NCBI GenBank assembly: GCA_946406195.1
Contig: CAMJJT010000007.1
Span: forward strand, 29,678-93,677
Direction of reading: 5' to 3'
From: an uncultured Bacteroidales bacterium
GTDB lineage: Bacteria; Bacteroidota; Bacteroidia; Bacteroidales; Paludibacteraceae
DNA length: 64,000 nucleotides
The translations under genes and the position numbers were made by a program. Positions within the stretch are counted from its first letter, which is position 1. Each line of letters starts with the position of its first letter. This document shows positions 27,697 through 35,475 of the stretch, in pieces. The notes under the pieces are model-generated. The model was given only the letters and a program-made list of their open reading frames with translations. It ran no database searches and was not told where the DNA came from.

Positions 27697-28929
27697 ATGA
27701 AAAAAATTCTTATTTCTCTCGCAGCCGTTTTATGCGTATCGTTAAGCGTCAAGGCTGCCGATGACACGATGAACCCGCTGATCACAGCTATGCCTTCTAT
27801 GTCCATTGCACCGGATGGTCGCGCTGCCGGTATGGGTGACCTCGGTGTAGCTACGGAAGCGGATTTTAACTCTCAGTATTGGAACCCCGCCAAGTACGCT
27901 TACATGTACTCGAAAGGCGGTATTACCGCTAACTACACACCTTGGCTTCGTTCGTTGGTAGGCGATATCGACCTCGCTTACCTCGCCGGATTCTACAACT
28001 TCGGTGACCTCGGAGGAGGTATCGGTGCTTCGTTCACCTATTTCTCAATGGGTGATGTCCAACTGATGGACGCAGACAATGTGGACAGAGGTACGGTTCG
28101 TCCGAATGAATGGGCATTGGACCTAAGTTATTTCCGTAAGTTGCATGAGTACGTATCTATGTCGGTAGCTTTGCGTTTCCTCTATTCGGATCTTAACAAC
28201 GGTCGTGCGCAAACACAGGAAAACATTCATGCCGGATGGACGATGGCTGCTGACCTTGGTATCTACTATCGTCAACCGATTGAGTTACCGATGGGAACCA
28301 GTCATTTCAGTTTAGGTTTCACCCTCAAGAACCTTGGTGGTAAGATCTCCTATTCGGATGACATCAGCAATTTTATTCCTACCAGCATGAATATCGGTGT
28401 AGGTTACGAGTTGCCTTGCGACAAGTATAACTTCCTTACCTTCAATATCGAGGCTAATAAACTGTTAGTACCCAGCCGTAAGTCAACCTATACAAACCGT
28501 GAGACAGCTGCTCATCCGGAATTGTGGAATGATGATGGTACGCCTACTGATCCTTCCAACCTTGATACATGGCAAATGAGCACACAGGCTTATTCGGCTA
28601 TCAACTCGGCAAAGGGTTGGTTCCAGTCGTTCAACGATGCTCCGGGCGGTGCTGCCGAGGAGTTCAAAGAGGTACGCTGGGGTGCAGGTATTGAGTATAG
28701 TTACAACAAGCAGTTCTTTGCACGTATCGGTTATAGCTACGAGAACTTCTACAAAGGAAACCGTAACTACGTTACTCTCGGTGCCGGATTCCACCTCTCT
28801 ATCGTAACGCTGGATATCTCTTATTGCGCAGCGTTGGCATCGTCTAACCCGCTCAATAACACCATGCGTTTCACGCTTGGTTTCGACCTCTACGGAATCA
28901 AGGACCTTGTTAACAACAGAAAGAAATAA
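27697..28929 (+). CDS. porV: Type IX secretion system outer-membrane protein PorV (LptO)
   Basis: 410 residues. FadL-like outer-membrane barrel that shuttles T9SS cargo from the translocon to PorU. It has a signal peptide (KILISLAAVLCVSLSVKA) and the conserved start of the mature protein, with NPLITAMPSMSIAPDGRAAGMGDLGVATEADFNSQYWNPAKYA (given here as family hallmark segments AAGMGDLGVA and QYWNPAKYA). Then come repeated strand patterns ending in aromatics and a barrel end GFDLYGIKDL. Lies directly after porU. An 8-bp repeat (GTTAACGA) follows its stop. Confidence 0.94.
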   Translation: MKKILISLAAVLCVSLSVKAADDTMNPLITAMPSMSIAPDGRAAGMGDLGVATEADFNSQYWNPAKYAYMYSKGGITANYTPWLRSLVGDIDLAYLAGFYNFGDLGGGIGASFTYFSMGDVQLMDADNVDRGTVRPNEWALDLSYFRKLHEYVSMSVALRFLYSDLNNGRAQTQENIHAGWTMAADLGIYYRQPIELPMGTSHFSLGFTLKNLGGKISYSDDISNFIPTSMNIGVGYELPCDKYNFLTFNIEANKLLVPSRKSTYTNRETAAHPELWNDDGTPTDPSNLDTWQMSTQAYSAINSAKGWFQSFNDAPGGAAEEFKEVRWGAGIEYSYNKQFFARIGYSYENFYKGNRNYVTLGAGFHLSIVTLDISYCAALASSNPLNNTMRFTLGFDLYGIKDLVNNRKK

Positions 28930-28960
28930 CGAGTTAACGAGTTAACGAATGAAGGAATTA

Positions 28961-29443
28961 ATGAGAATCGGCTTTGGATATGATGTACATCAATTCGCCC
29001 CTAACCGCAAGTTGTGGTTAGGGGGAATTGAGGTGCCGTACGATCGCGGTTTGCTCGGTCATTCGGACGCGGATGTAGTGATTCACGCGCTCTGCGATGC
29101 CCTGTTAGGAGCAGCAGCTATGCGTGACATCGGTTATCATTTCCCGGACACCAAAGGCAACGAATACGAGGGTATAGACTCCAAAATTCTCCTTCGTCGA
29201 ACAATAGAACTGATTCGGAATGCCGGATACGGGTTAGGAAACTGCGACATCACTATCTGCGCGCAAGCTCCTAAACTGAATCCGCATATCGAAGCGATGC
29301 AGGCTTGTCTGGCTGAAGTGATGGGGGTAGAATTAAATCAAGTCAGTATCAAAGCTACTACAACAGAACATCTCGGCTTCGTAGGCCGTGAAGAAGGAAT
29401 TGCTGCTTATGCGGTTGCTCTTATTCATTCCATTTCTATATAG
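28961..29443 (+). CDS. ispF: 2-C-methyl-D-erythritol 2,4-cyclodiphosphate synthase
   Basis: MEP-pathway enzyme making the cyclic diphosphate precursor of isoprenoids. 160 residues from ATG 28961, which is preceded by GAAGGAATT, one of the few Shine-Dalgarno-like sites in the window; ATG 28949 would add four residues. Metal-binding residues are in GFGYDVHQF (DxH) and SDADVVIHALCDALLGA. KATTTEHLGFVGREEGIAAYAVAL is the family C terminus. The following small gene begins inside its 3' end. Confidence 0.96.
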   Translation: MRIGFGYDVHQFAPNRKLWLGGIEVPYDRGLLGHSDADVVIHALCDALLGAAAMRDIGYHFPDTKGNEYEGIDSKILLRRTIELIRNAGYGLGNCDITICAQAPKLNPHIEAMQACLAEVMGVELNQVSIKATTTEHLGFVGREEGIAAYAVALIHSISI

Positions 29444-29738
29444 CGTACTACAGATGATTGGTCATCCGTACGTAGCAGAGACCGATGGTCCCTACACCCG
29501 CTATGTTCTAACCGACAGCACGACGATGGAGGTATATGAGACGACGGACTCCGTGCTCATCGTGCTGACTGCTTGCGCACCGCAGTGTTCTTCGTGCGCG
29601 CGTATATATAATAAGGAGGGTAAGTTACTGAGCGCTCCTCAGTCCCCTACTCCTTCGATTTTCCCTCTTGCACATATTGAGAACGGTCGGATTATCTGGA
29701 CCGACAATGACACATGGAACTACCAATCTACCTTGTAG
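29409..29738 (+). CDS. Small exported protein of unknown function
   Basis: 109 residues from ATG 29409, within the last 35 bp of ispF in another frame. MRLLLFIPFLYSVLQMIG looks like a signal peptide. The mature part is small, with SVLIVLTACAPQCSSCARIYN holding three Cys (CAPQCSSC), which could bind a metal or form a disulfide, and a C-terminal NGRIIWTDNDTWNYQ. I do not recognise a family. Its 3' end overlaps aroK by 25 bp, so it belongs to a tightly packed ispF - small gene - aroK transcript. Confidence 0.7.
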   Translation: MRLLLFIPFLYSVLQMIGHPYVAETDGPYTRYVLTDSTTMEVYETTDSVLIVLTACAPQCSSCARIYNKEGKLLSAPQSPTPSIFPLAHIENGRIIWTDNDTWNYQSTL

Positions 29739-30259
29739 GCTACATGGGAGCGGGCAAAACGACCGCAGGAAGACTGCTGGCAGAGAAACTCGGCTGGCAT
29801 TTTGTGGATTTGGACGATGCTTTCGCGCAGATTCATGGATATACTACCGCAGAGTATATCCGTACGTTTGGCATCGAGGAATTTCGCAAGAAAGAGAAAT
29901 ATGTGGTGGAGGATTTGGCAGACCAAGTGCCTTATGAACATGTTATCTATGCAACCGGAGGTGGCTATCCTTGCTGGGAGGATAATATGGATTGTCTGCG
30001 GGAACTAGGTACCAGTATTTATATTCGGTGGAAGCCCGAGCATTTAGCTAAACGACTCAGCCTGACAGATTTGAGTGAACGACCGGTACTTCAAGGACGT
30101 ACAGAAAAGGAGCTACTCTCTTTTATAGCTCCCCAACTCGAAGCGCGTGAGCCGTTTTACAGCCAAGCGCATCATATTCTCGATGTAGAAATCTGCGATG
30201 AGCAGTCCGATGAACGGATAGCCGACGCTTTATTTCGATTTATACGCGAGCGCATATAG
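29714..30259 (+). CDS. aroK: Shikimate kinase
   Basis: 181 residues. Phosphorylates shikimate on the way to chorismate. The P-loop is GYMGAGKTTAGR, followed by DLDDAF (shikimate-binding Asp), GIEEFRKKE (Arg and Glu contacts), YATGGGYPC and the lid RPVLQGRTEKE. Normal length. The 3' end overlaps the convergent sufE by 30 bp. Confidence 0.94.
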   Translation: MELPIYLVGYMGAGKTTAGRLLAEKLGWHFVDLDDAFAQIHGYTTAEYIRTFGIEEFRKKEKYVVEDLADQVPYEHVIYATGGGYPCWEDNMDCLRELGTSIYIRWKPEHLAKRLSLTDLSERPVLQGRTEKELLSFIAPQLEAREPFYSQAHHILDVEICDEQSDERIADALFRFIRERI

Positions 30260-30655
30260 TTTTATTTGCTTCAACATAGCGGCAACGCCGTTACTGCGTG
30301 TAGGACTGAGGTGCTCACGCAATCCGATGCGGTCAATGAAATACAAATCAGCATCAACTATTTCATTCGGTGTATGTCCGCTCAATACGGTTAAGAGCAA
30401 TGCCACGATGCCTTTCACTAACAATGCATCGGAGTCACCTTTTAGCCAAAGCTTGCCGTCCTCAAAAGAGCAGGTGAACCAAACCGTGGACTGGCAGCCG
30501 TCAATCTTGTTACGGTCGATTTTCTCCTCCTCCGGCATCGGGTTCTTCTTCAGCTCATTGGCATAATCAATGATGAGTTGATAGCGATCCAACCAATCAT
30601 CGAACGCCTCGAACTCCTCAATGATCTCATCTTGTATCTCGTTGATCTCTTTCAC
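30230..30655 (-). CDS. sufE: SufE-family sulfur acceptor
   Basis: 141 residues. SufE takes persulfide sulfur from a SufS-type cysteine desulfurase for iron-sulfur assembly. The acceptor Cys is in IDGCQSTVWF, and EEFEAFDDWLDRYQLIIDYA is the usual N terminus. No suf operon is next to it. Its end overlaps aroK tail to tail (30230-30259) with no terminator between, so the two transcripts must be antisense over at least this stretch. Confidence 0.92.
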   Translation of the reverse strand: MKEINEIQDEIIEEFEAFDDWLDRYQLIIDYANELKKNPMPEEEKIDRNKIDGCQSTVWFTCSFEDGKLWLKGDSDALLVKGIVALLLTVLSGHTPNEIVDADLYFIDRIGLREHLSPTRSNGVAAMLKQIKLYALAYKSK

Positions 30656-30673
30656 TTCTTCAGTCCTTTCTGC

Positions 30674-31342
30674 TTATACTCCTTCTTTAATCTCTCCGTC
30701 CGCAAACACCCATTTCTTACCCGGGTACAATTCCGGCCAAAAGCGATTATGGGTTGACATCAGGATGGTGATACCAGCCTGCGAGATCGAGTACAGCAGA
30801 TCCATGATCTCCTGCCCTGTCTCGCTATCCAAGTTACCGGTTGGCTCATCCGCCAGAATCAACTCCGGATAATTGAGAAGCGCACGCGCGATCACCACAC
30901 GTTGCTGCTCTCCTCCGGATAATTCATAGGGTTTCTTATAAGCCTTCGTATCCATGCCTACCTGACCGAGCACTTCTTTCACATGCGCTTCCATCAGCCG
31001 TTTGTCCTTCCATCCGGTGGCACGCAGCACAAAGAGCAAATTCTCCGCCACAGTACGGTCGGTAAGCAATTTATAATCCTGAAAAATAATTCCCAAACGG
31101 CGACGCAGATAAGGCAACTTACGACGAGGTATCTTCGTTAAATCATAATCCAGCACTTTTGCTTGGCCTGCCGTAATAGGAAGCGCACCGTAGATCGTCT
31201 TCATCAGACTGGATTTACCGCTACCTACCTTGCCGAGCAGATAGATCATCTCGCCGTTCTCCACATGCAGATTTACGTCATGCAGCACAATCTGGTCTGC
31301 CTGACGTATCTCTACATTCGTATAATCAATTAAAACTGCCAT
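30674..31342 (-). CDS. ftsE: Cell-division ABC transporter ATPase FtsE
   Basis: 222 residues. Walker A GKVGSGKSS, signature LSGGEQQRVVIARALL, Walker B LILADEPTGNLDS, and a switch His in LMSTHN. FtsE with FtsX regulates septal peptidoglycan hydrolases. No ftsX is adjacent: sufE follows and the DUF349 gene precedes (TAATG stop/start overlap). Close relatives (LolD, other exporters) cannot be fully excluded, but NVEIRQADQIVLHDVNLHV and the RRxLGIIFQDYKLL segment fit FtsE. Confidence 0.88.
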   Translation of the reverse strand: MAVLIDYTNVEIRQADQIVLHDVNLHVENGEMIYLLGKVGSGKSSLMKTIYGALPITAGQAKVLDYDLTKIPRRKLPYLRRRLGIIFQDYKLLTDRTVAENLLFVLRATGWKDKRLMEAHVKEVLGQVGMDTKAYKKPYELSGGEQQRVVIARALLNYPELILADEPTGNLDSETGQEIMDLLYSISQAGITILMSTHNRFWPELYPGKKWVFADGEIKEGV

Positions 31343-32820
31343 TATTCTTCGGCATCTAATTTCTGTTGAATATCCTCCAACTGCTTCTTGAGTTCGTCGA
31401 TCTTCTTCTGCATGCTATCAACGAGCTTGTTAGCGGTTTTGGATTTAGCGGTGAAGAAGAGGATGTTATTCTCCGCTGTTTTGATCTCCTGTTGGAGGCG
31501 ATCACGCATACGACGCAATCCTTCTTCCCCTTGGATGGAAGCCGCTTTTACCGCCTTTGCTACGCGCTCACCTTTCGCCTTGATACGCTCCTCTTTAACC
31601 GCTTCGCGCTTGGTATTAAAGAAAGCATCGCAGGTTTCAGAGAACTGATTCCACACCTCGTTCGAATATTTGCGTGCGACAGTTCCAACCGTCTTCCATT
31701 CAGCCTGCAATGCCTGCATGGCAGCTGTCATCTCCGCCCACTTATCGCGTGTCAGCTCTCCACTCTCGGTCTTTGCTTTAGCCTCCTCAACGATAGCTTT
31801 TGCTTGCTCAATGAGCGAACGTTTGCGCTTGAGGTTTCCATTGAATGCATCTCTTATCTCCTTGAAATAAGCCGTCTTCTCATGGAAGAAACGATCGCAT
31901 TCAGCGCGATACTCGTCATAGACGGACTGATTGAATTTCTTAGGTGCAAAGCCAATCGTACGCCATTCGTTCTGCAAAGCCTGGATCTTCTCCGTTCTCT
32001 CCTCCCATTCTTTAGCATTGATGGGTTGTCCGTTCACCAGCGGTTCGTTGATCGCCTTCAGTTGATCTATGATAGCACGTTTGCGCTCCAAGTTCTCCTG
32101 CTCCTTAGCATGGAGTTCATCAAAATATGCTTGATGCTTCTTATTGATGATGGTCGATGCCTCTTTGAATCGGTTCCAAAGGTCCTCGCGCAACTCACGT
32201 GCCACAGGACCGATCTCCGCCCACTCATCATGCAGCTGTTGGAGCGCACGGCTTGCTTCAACAATATTCTCATTATTCTGCAGACGTTCAGCGGCTTCGC
32301 ACAGCAACGTCTTCATTTCCAGATTCTTCTTGAAATCGAGGTCACGAAGCTCGATATTGATTTTCACCAAGTCGTAGAACTGCTCTTGATAGCGCTGATA
32401 AGCCTTGCGCAACTCCTGTACATTCGGAGCCGGTACATCACCGATGGTCTTCCATTCTGCCTGCAAATCGCGCATACTCTGCAAGTTAGCCATCACTCCA
32501 TCGGTTTCACCCTCCGCGAGCGTCTTCATCTTCTCGAGGATAGCTTGCTTGCGCGCCAAGTTATCAGCCTGCTCTTTCGCTACAACAGCTGCTACCTCCG
32601 CACGTTTCGCTTTATACTGCGCCAATAATTGTTTGAACTGCTCTTCCAGCGAGTCCTTCACAGGCATCTCCTCCGCTGTTTCAGCGGTTTCTTCCTCCGC
32701 ATTCTCAGCCACAGTATAGAACTGCGTCTTGATGTGATCTACTTGCTCCTTAACAGCCATTACATCCTGCTCAAGCAGGCCTTTGAGTTCTTCTATGAGC
32801 TCTTGTCTTGTCGTTGCCAT
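31342..32820 (-). CDS. DUF349-repeat coiled-coil protein
   Basis: 492 residues, highly charged and helical. At least four to five DUF349 units can be seen by their recurring centre LQAEWKTIG, LHDEWAEIG, LQNEWRTIG, LQAEWKTVG, each followed by NVW/DLWNRF-like segments. The function is unknown; members are abundant cytoplasmic proteins of Bacteroidetes. I moved the start to ATG 32820, because the promoter's -7 box (32845-32852) lies inside the longer open frame. The stop overlaps the ftsE start, so this gene probably heads a DUF349-ftsE-sufE operon. Confidence 0.85.
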   Translation of the reverse strand: MATTRQELIEELKGLLEQDVMAVKEQVDHIKTQFYTVAENAEEETAETAEEMPVKDSLEEQFKQLLAQYKAKRAEVAAVVAKEQADNLARKQAILEKMKTLAEGETDGVMANLQSMRDLQAEWKTIGDVPAPNVQELRKAYQRYQEQFYDLVKINIELRDLDFKKNLEMKTLLCEAAERLQNNENIVEASRALQQLHDEWAEIGPVARELREDLWNRFKEASTIINKKHQAYFDELHAKEQENLERKRAIIDQLKAINEPLVNGQPINAKEWEERTEKIQALQNEWRTIGFAPKKFNQSVYDEYRAECDRFFHEKTAYFKEIRDAFNGNLKRKRSLIEQAKAIVEEAKAKTESGELTRDKWAEMTAAMQALQAEWKTVGTVARKYSNEVWNQFSETCDAFFNTKREAVKEERIKAKGERVAKAVKAASIQGEEGLRRMRDRLQQEIKTAENNILFFTAKSKTANKLVDSMQKKIDELKKQLEDIQQKLDAEE

Positions 32821-32844
32821 ATAATTAATTAACCTTTGCGGGTG

Positions 32845-32876
32845 CAAAGGTACAACAAAAAAATGACATATGCAAG
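32845..32876 (-). promoter_or_regulatory. Promoter of the DUF349-ftsE-sufE operon
   Basis: TTG (32873-32875), 20 bp, TACCTTTG (32845-32852) on minus. The -33 box is the centre of a larger inverted repeat (AATGRCATATGC ... GCATATGNCATT), similar to that at the pectinesterase promoter. The -7 box lies in ACCTTTGC-N4-GCAAAGGT, as at the DUF2130 promoter. Confidence 0.75.
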
Positions 32877-32913
32877 CATATGCCATTATTTTTTATCGTT
32901 TTTAGAAAATTTT

Positions 32914-34761
32914 CTAATGTACAAGGATCTTCCGGGTGTACCATTGACCGTTGATATAGGCCTTGATGAAATAGATGCCAATCGGTAATTGATGATTGGT
33001 TATCGGTAATTGGTAGCTATCAAACGAACCTTCCACAATCCGTATTAACTTACCGGATATATCAACTATATAGAGTATTCCTTCACCATAAGGAACTGTC
33101 ACCTCTCCGCTCTCCAAGTCGCTCGTTTCGAATGGATTAGGAATAAAGTCATTTACCATTTGGTCATTTGCCATTTGGTCATTTATAGGGTCATTGAGAC
33201 AACTCGGCATCGTGCTAAACTCCACTATGGTACGTACCATCATATCGTTGAGGTGCTCGACGGTGAGAGTGTCGGTGGTCGGTTTGAGATGCGTATGACC
33301 GATACCAGAATCGTCCGTGAGGAAGAAGGAGGTGCCGTTGGTAGCCAAAGCGATAGATCGCATCAGATATTCCCCACTCTCTCCTATACCGCTACATACG
33401 ACAGGCACTATCCGTACGCCCAACGCAGCGGCATTGAGTACCTGCTCATGCAACAAAGCAATCGTAGCGGAATCCTGATGAGCGGGAGCATCTAAAATAA
33501 GGAACGCGATGCGCGCACGTGCGAACTCATTCCATCCGGCGCTATTCATCGCCGCCATGAGCGCTTCCGGAACCGCCTCGGGATAATCTCCACCGCCTTG
33601 CGCCTCCTGTTTGTCAATAAAAGTCTGCGTAGTGGTAATATCATCCGTCAGACGTGAGATACGCGTTACGTAATCATCCCCATGATCCCGATAAACCACA
33701 GCTCCGGTACGAATGGAAAGTCCGCCAGTCGCCTCTTTCGATCGTGCAATGACATCCTTCATCTCCGCACACAGGTAACGCAGTTCGTCGCCCATCGAGC
33801 CGGTGGCATCGAAGACAAACATCACATCTACGTCATTGGAATTGAGAGATGAGAGAGTGGACATTTGAGATTCGCCGCATTCTTCATCCATAACAAAGGT
33901 ATTTCCGCCTTCCACCCATTGTTTCGCTACCTGCGTCTGATCATCTACACGGATTTGGAAATCCACATGCTTGCCACAAAGATGATTGCCGAGTAACTGA
34001 TACCACAGTTCCGCTTTTCCGGTGTTATCCGTAACCGCCTGAAAGAGCGTATTACCACTATTATCCAAAAGGCTCACGGCACGAGAAGCTAAGGGATAAC
34101 CGTTCCGGTTCATAACCTGTACCGTATAACGGTGACGAGGCGAAATCTTCCATGTATCAACGAAACGTTGATGGCTGCCGTCTATTATGCTTGGCCAGAA
34201 ATACCACTTGGCAAAATCATTGACCTCACCCGCTGTCAGTTTACCGGCAACTACCTGCTCGCTATGTCCGGGCATCGGACGGGGCATTACCTCTTTGGCA
34301 GCCTCAGGCAGAGCAGCACAATTCATAACGGCATAATCTGCCTTTACATCCATCGCCGAGGTTCTATACATCACCTCATCTATTCCACGACGAGACCGAA
34401 CACCACCTAAGAGAACCGCATGATCATTGGGCTTTTTCTGCTTTTTGGGCACCAACCGAACCTCTGATACAGGAGAAATTGCATCAGAGAGGACAAGCTT
34501 TTTCGAGTCATGATTATCGCAAGAAATCAATAATTTAGAGACTCCTTTCAACTGATCCGGTTCCAAGCGTACACGTCCGTCCCATGAGGTACGATAGACT
34601 GTTTTGCCCACACGAATTTCAGCATTGGCCAACAAAGCCTGCGTGGTGTCCATCACAATGATCGTGAGAGGCGAGGTCAAAGAAGGAACCTTTTTGATGC
34701 ACGCTTGACCGGGCACTACACTCAGCAAAACCACCAGACAAAATGATAAAAGATGTTTCAT
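32914..34761 (-). CDS. Exported VWA-domain protein with T9SS C-terminal sorting domain
   Basis: 615 residues. Signal peptide (LLSFCLVVLLSVVPGQA), an Ig/carboxypeptidase-regulatory-like domain (about 30-105), a middle region, then a von Willebrand A domain from about residue 310 with the MIDAS motif DATGSMGDE and a later conserved Thr/Asp region (LTDDITTTQ). The C terminus (GEGILYIVDISGKLIRIVEG ... IYFIKAYINGQWYTRKILVH, shown in two pieces) is a type A T9SS sorting domain. Likely a surface adhesin or binding protein. Just before that tail, NDQMANDQMVND is encoded by a short tandem repeat (33150-33185). A sigma-54-like site lies upstream. Confidence 0.85.
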   Translation of the reverse strand: MKHLLSFCLVVLLSVVPGQACIKKVPSLTSPLTIIVMDTTQALLANAEIRVGKTVYRTSWDGRVRLEPDQLKGVSKLLISCDNHDSKKLVLSDAISPVSEVRLVPKKQKKPNDHAVLLGGVRSRRGIDEVMYRTSAMDVKADYAVMNCAALPEAAKEVMPRPMPGHSEQVVAGKLTAGEVNDFAKWYFWPSIIDGSHQRFVDTWKISPRHRYTVQVMNRNGYPLASRAVSLLDNSGNTLFQAVTDNTGKAELWYQLLGNHLCGKHVDFQIRVDDQTQVAKQWVEGGNTFVMDEECGESQMSTLSSLNSNDVDVMFVFDATGSMGDELRYLCAEMKDVIARSKEATGGLSIRTGAVVYRDHGDDYVTRISRLTDDITTTQTFIDKQEAQGGGDYPEAVPEALMAAMNSAGWNEFARARIAFLILDAPAHQDSATIALLHEQVLNAAALGVRIVPVVCSGIGESGEYLMRSIALATNGTSFFLTDDSGIGHTHLKPTTDTLTVEHLNDMMVRTIVEFSTMPSCLNDPINDQMANDQMVNDFIPNPFETSDLESGEVTVPYGEGILYIVDISGKLIRIVEGSFDSYQLPITNHQLPIGIYFIKAYINGQWYTRKILVH

Positions 34762-34791
34762 AATACGTCAAATTTAATTTACCTCAAATCC

Positions 34792-34807
34792 TACAAATAA
34801 CGTGCCA
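34792..34807 (-). promoter_or_regulatory. Sigma-54-like site upstream of the VWA gene
   Basis: On minus the site reads TGGCACG-N4-TTGTA, against the consensus TGGCACG-N4-TTGCW. One invariant base (the C of GC) differs. It is 31 bp upstream of the start, a sensible distance, and no normal -33/-7 pair is seen here. Confidence 0.3.
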
Positions 34808-34859
34808 AACCGAATTAACGCATTTCCATTTATATAGATTAACAAAAAACCAATAAAAA

Positions 34860-34891
34860 TTTGCATATATGAATTTTTTTTTGTATCTTTG
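34860..34891 (+). promoter_or_regulatory. Promoter of the candidate non-coding RNA
   Basis: TTTG (34860-34863), 20 bp, TATCTTTG (34884-34891), with the -33 box extended as TTTGCATATATGAA. No plausible reading frame follows on plus. Confidence 0.75.
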
Positions 34892-34897
34892 CAATCG

Positions 34898-35124
34898 ATT
34901 TCTCAAGGCGAGTATTATGAGTTCCCATAAATGCCTTTTTTCATAGTGTAGTAGGCTCGACGTAAGCCGATCAACCCACTAATCACCCACTAATCACCCA
35001 CTCAAATCTCGTATTACCCCTGTTATTTTCTTGTTTTTTCTCGATAGGTCTTCCTTTTAAGAGCAAGCTCTCATTGACAGACCTATCGCCCAATAATAAA
35101 CGGAAGCCCAAAGACTTCCGTTTT
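34898..35124 (+). ncRNA. Candidate structured small RNA of about 227 nt, family not identified
   Basis: It lies between a strong promoter and an intrinsic terminator, with no reading frame of note. Visible structure: GGCT-CGACGTA-AGCC hairpin (34951-34965); three tandem copies of CCCACTAATCA or close variants (34975-35003); a possible closing pair of GCGAG...GAG (34910) with CTC...CTCG (35003-35014); and a long hairpin, CGATAGGTCT pairing with AGACCTATCG (35042-35090), with an inner AGAGC/GCTCT stem. The size would suit a 6S-like regulatory RNA, but I cannot show the conserved 6S features, and tmRNA, RNase P RNA and SRP RNA do not fit. Confidence 0.6.
35098..35124 (+). terminator. Terminator of the candidate non-coding RNA
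   Basis: AAACGGAAG, loop CCCAAAGA, CTTCCGTTTT. Confidence 0.8.
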
Positions 35125-35162
35125 ATCGTTTCAGCCAATCACTCGGTTTCCCGAGCTCTGCG

Positions 35163-35183
35163 CTTTGCGGAGAGTGAGGGATT
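35163..35183 (+). repeat. 21-bp direct repeat of the tRNA-Ser 3' end (outer copy)
   Basis: Identical to 35283-35303, which covers the 3' acceptor strand and part of the T arm of tRNA-Ser. The two copies are exactly 120 bp apart. This is the arrangement left by tRNA-targeted integration (attL/attR), though the interval is too short to hold an element. Confidence 0.7.
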
Positions 35184-35223
35184 TCTGCGTAATCCCAACA
35201 AGTTGCCGCTGGCACCTTGTTCA

Positions 35224-35276
35224 AAGAAAAAAAGAGCGATTTGCTTGCTTGAGTAAACTCAGACAGACAAATCGTC
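35224..35276 (-). terminator. Terminator of tRNA-Ser
   Basis: On minus, GACGATTTG pairs with CAAATCGCTC across a loop that itself folds (TGAGTTTACTCA), followed by a run of T (reverse of 35225-35233). Confidence 0.8.
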
Positions 35277-35287
35277 CTTTTTCTTTG

Positions 35288-35376
35288 CGGAGAGTGAGGG
35301 ATTCGAACCCCCGATACGACGTAATGCGTATACCGCATTTCGAGTGCGGCTCTTTCGACCACTCAGACAACTCTCC
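35288..35376 (-). tRNA. tRNA-Ser (anticodon CGA)
   Basis: 89 nt. The acceptor stem GGAGAGT pairs with ACTCTCC, discriminator G. D arm TCTGAGTGGTCGAAAGA, anticodon arm CCGCA-CTCGAAA-TGCGG with anticodon CGA (reads UCG), a long variable arm of about 20 nt as in all tRNA-Ser, and T arm with GGTTCGAATCC. CCA is not encoded (the next bases are CAA). It has its own promoter and terminator. Confidence 0.95.
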
Positions 35377-35425
35377 TCAATTACTATTTGGTCATTTACC
35401 ATGTACCATTTAGCAAAAAAGCGTG

Positions 35426-35457
35426 CAAAATTACTGCTTTTTTTTGATATATGCAAG
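35426..35457 (-). promoter_or_regulatory. tRNA-Ser promoter
   Basis: On minus, TTG of TTGCATATATCAA (35454-35456), 20 bp, TAATTTTG (35426-35433). About 45 nt of leader precede the tRNA and would be removed by processing. Confidence 0.72.
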
Positions 35458-35475
35458 TAAAATCGCAAAAAAATG

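Noticed and set aside
31366..32628. 420-codon plus-strand frame opposite the DUF349 gene
   Set aside because: Leu/Cys/Phe-rich translation typical of the complement of a charged coiled coil. Not a gene.
34898..35124. Calling the small RNA 6S RNA
   Set aside because: Size and lone transcription fit, but I could not draw the long closing stem with the central bubble, so it is left unassigned.
35074..35256. Short plus-strand frame across the RNA terminator and the 21-bp repeat
   Set aside because: It overlaps the terminator hairpin and tRNA-like duplicate, and its translation is low complexity at the end.
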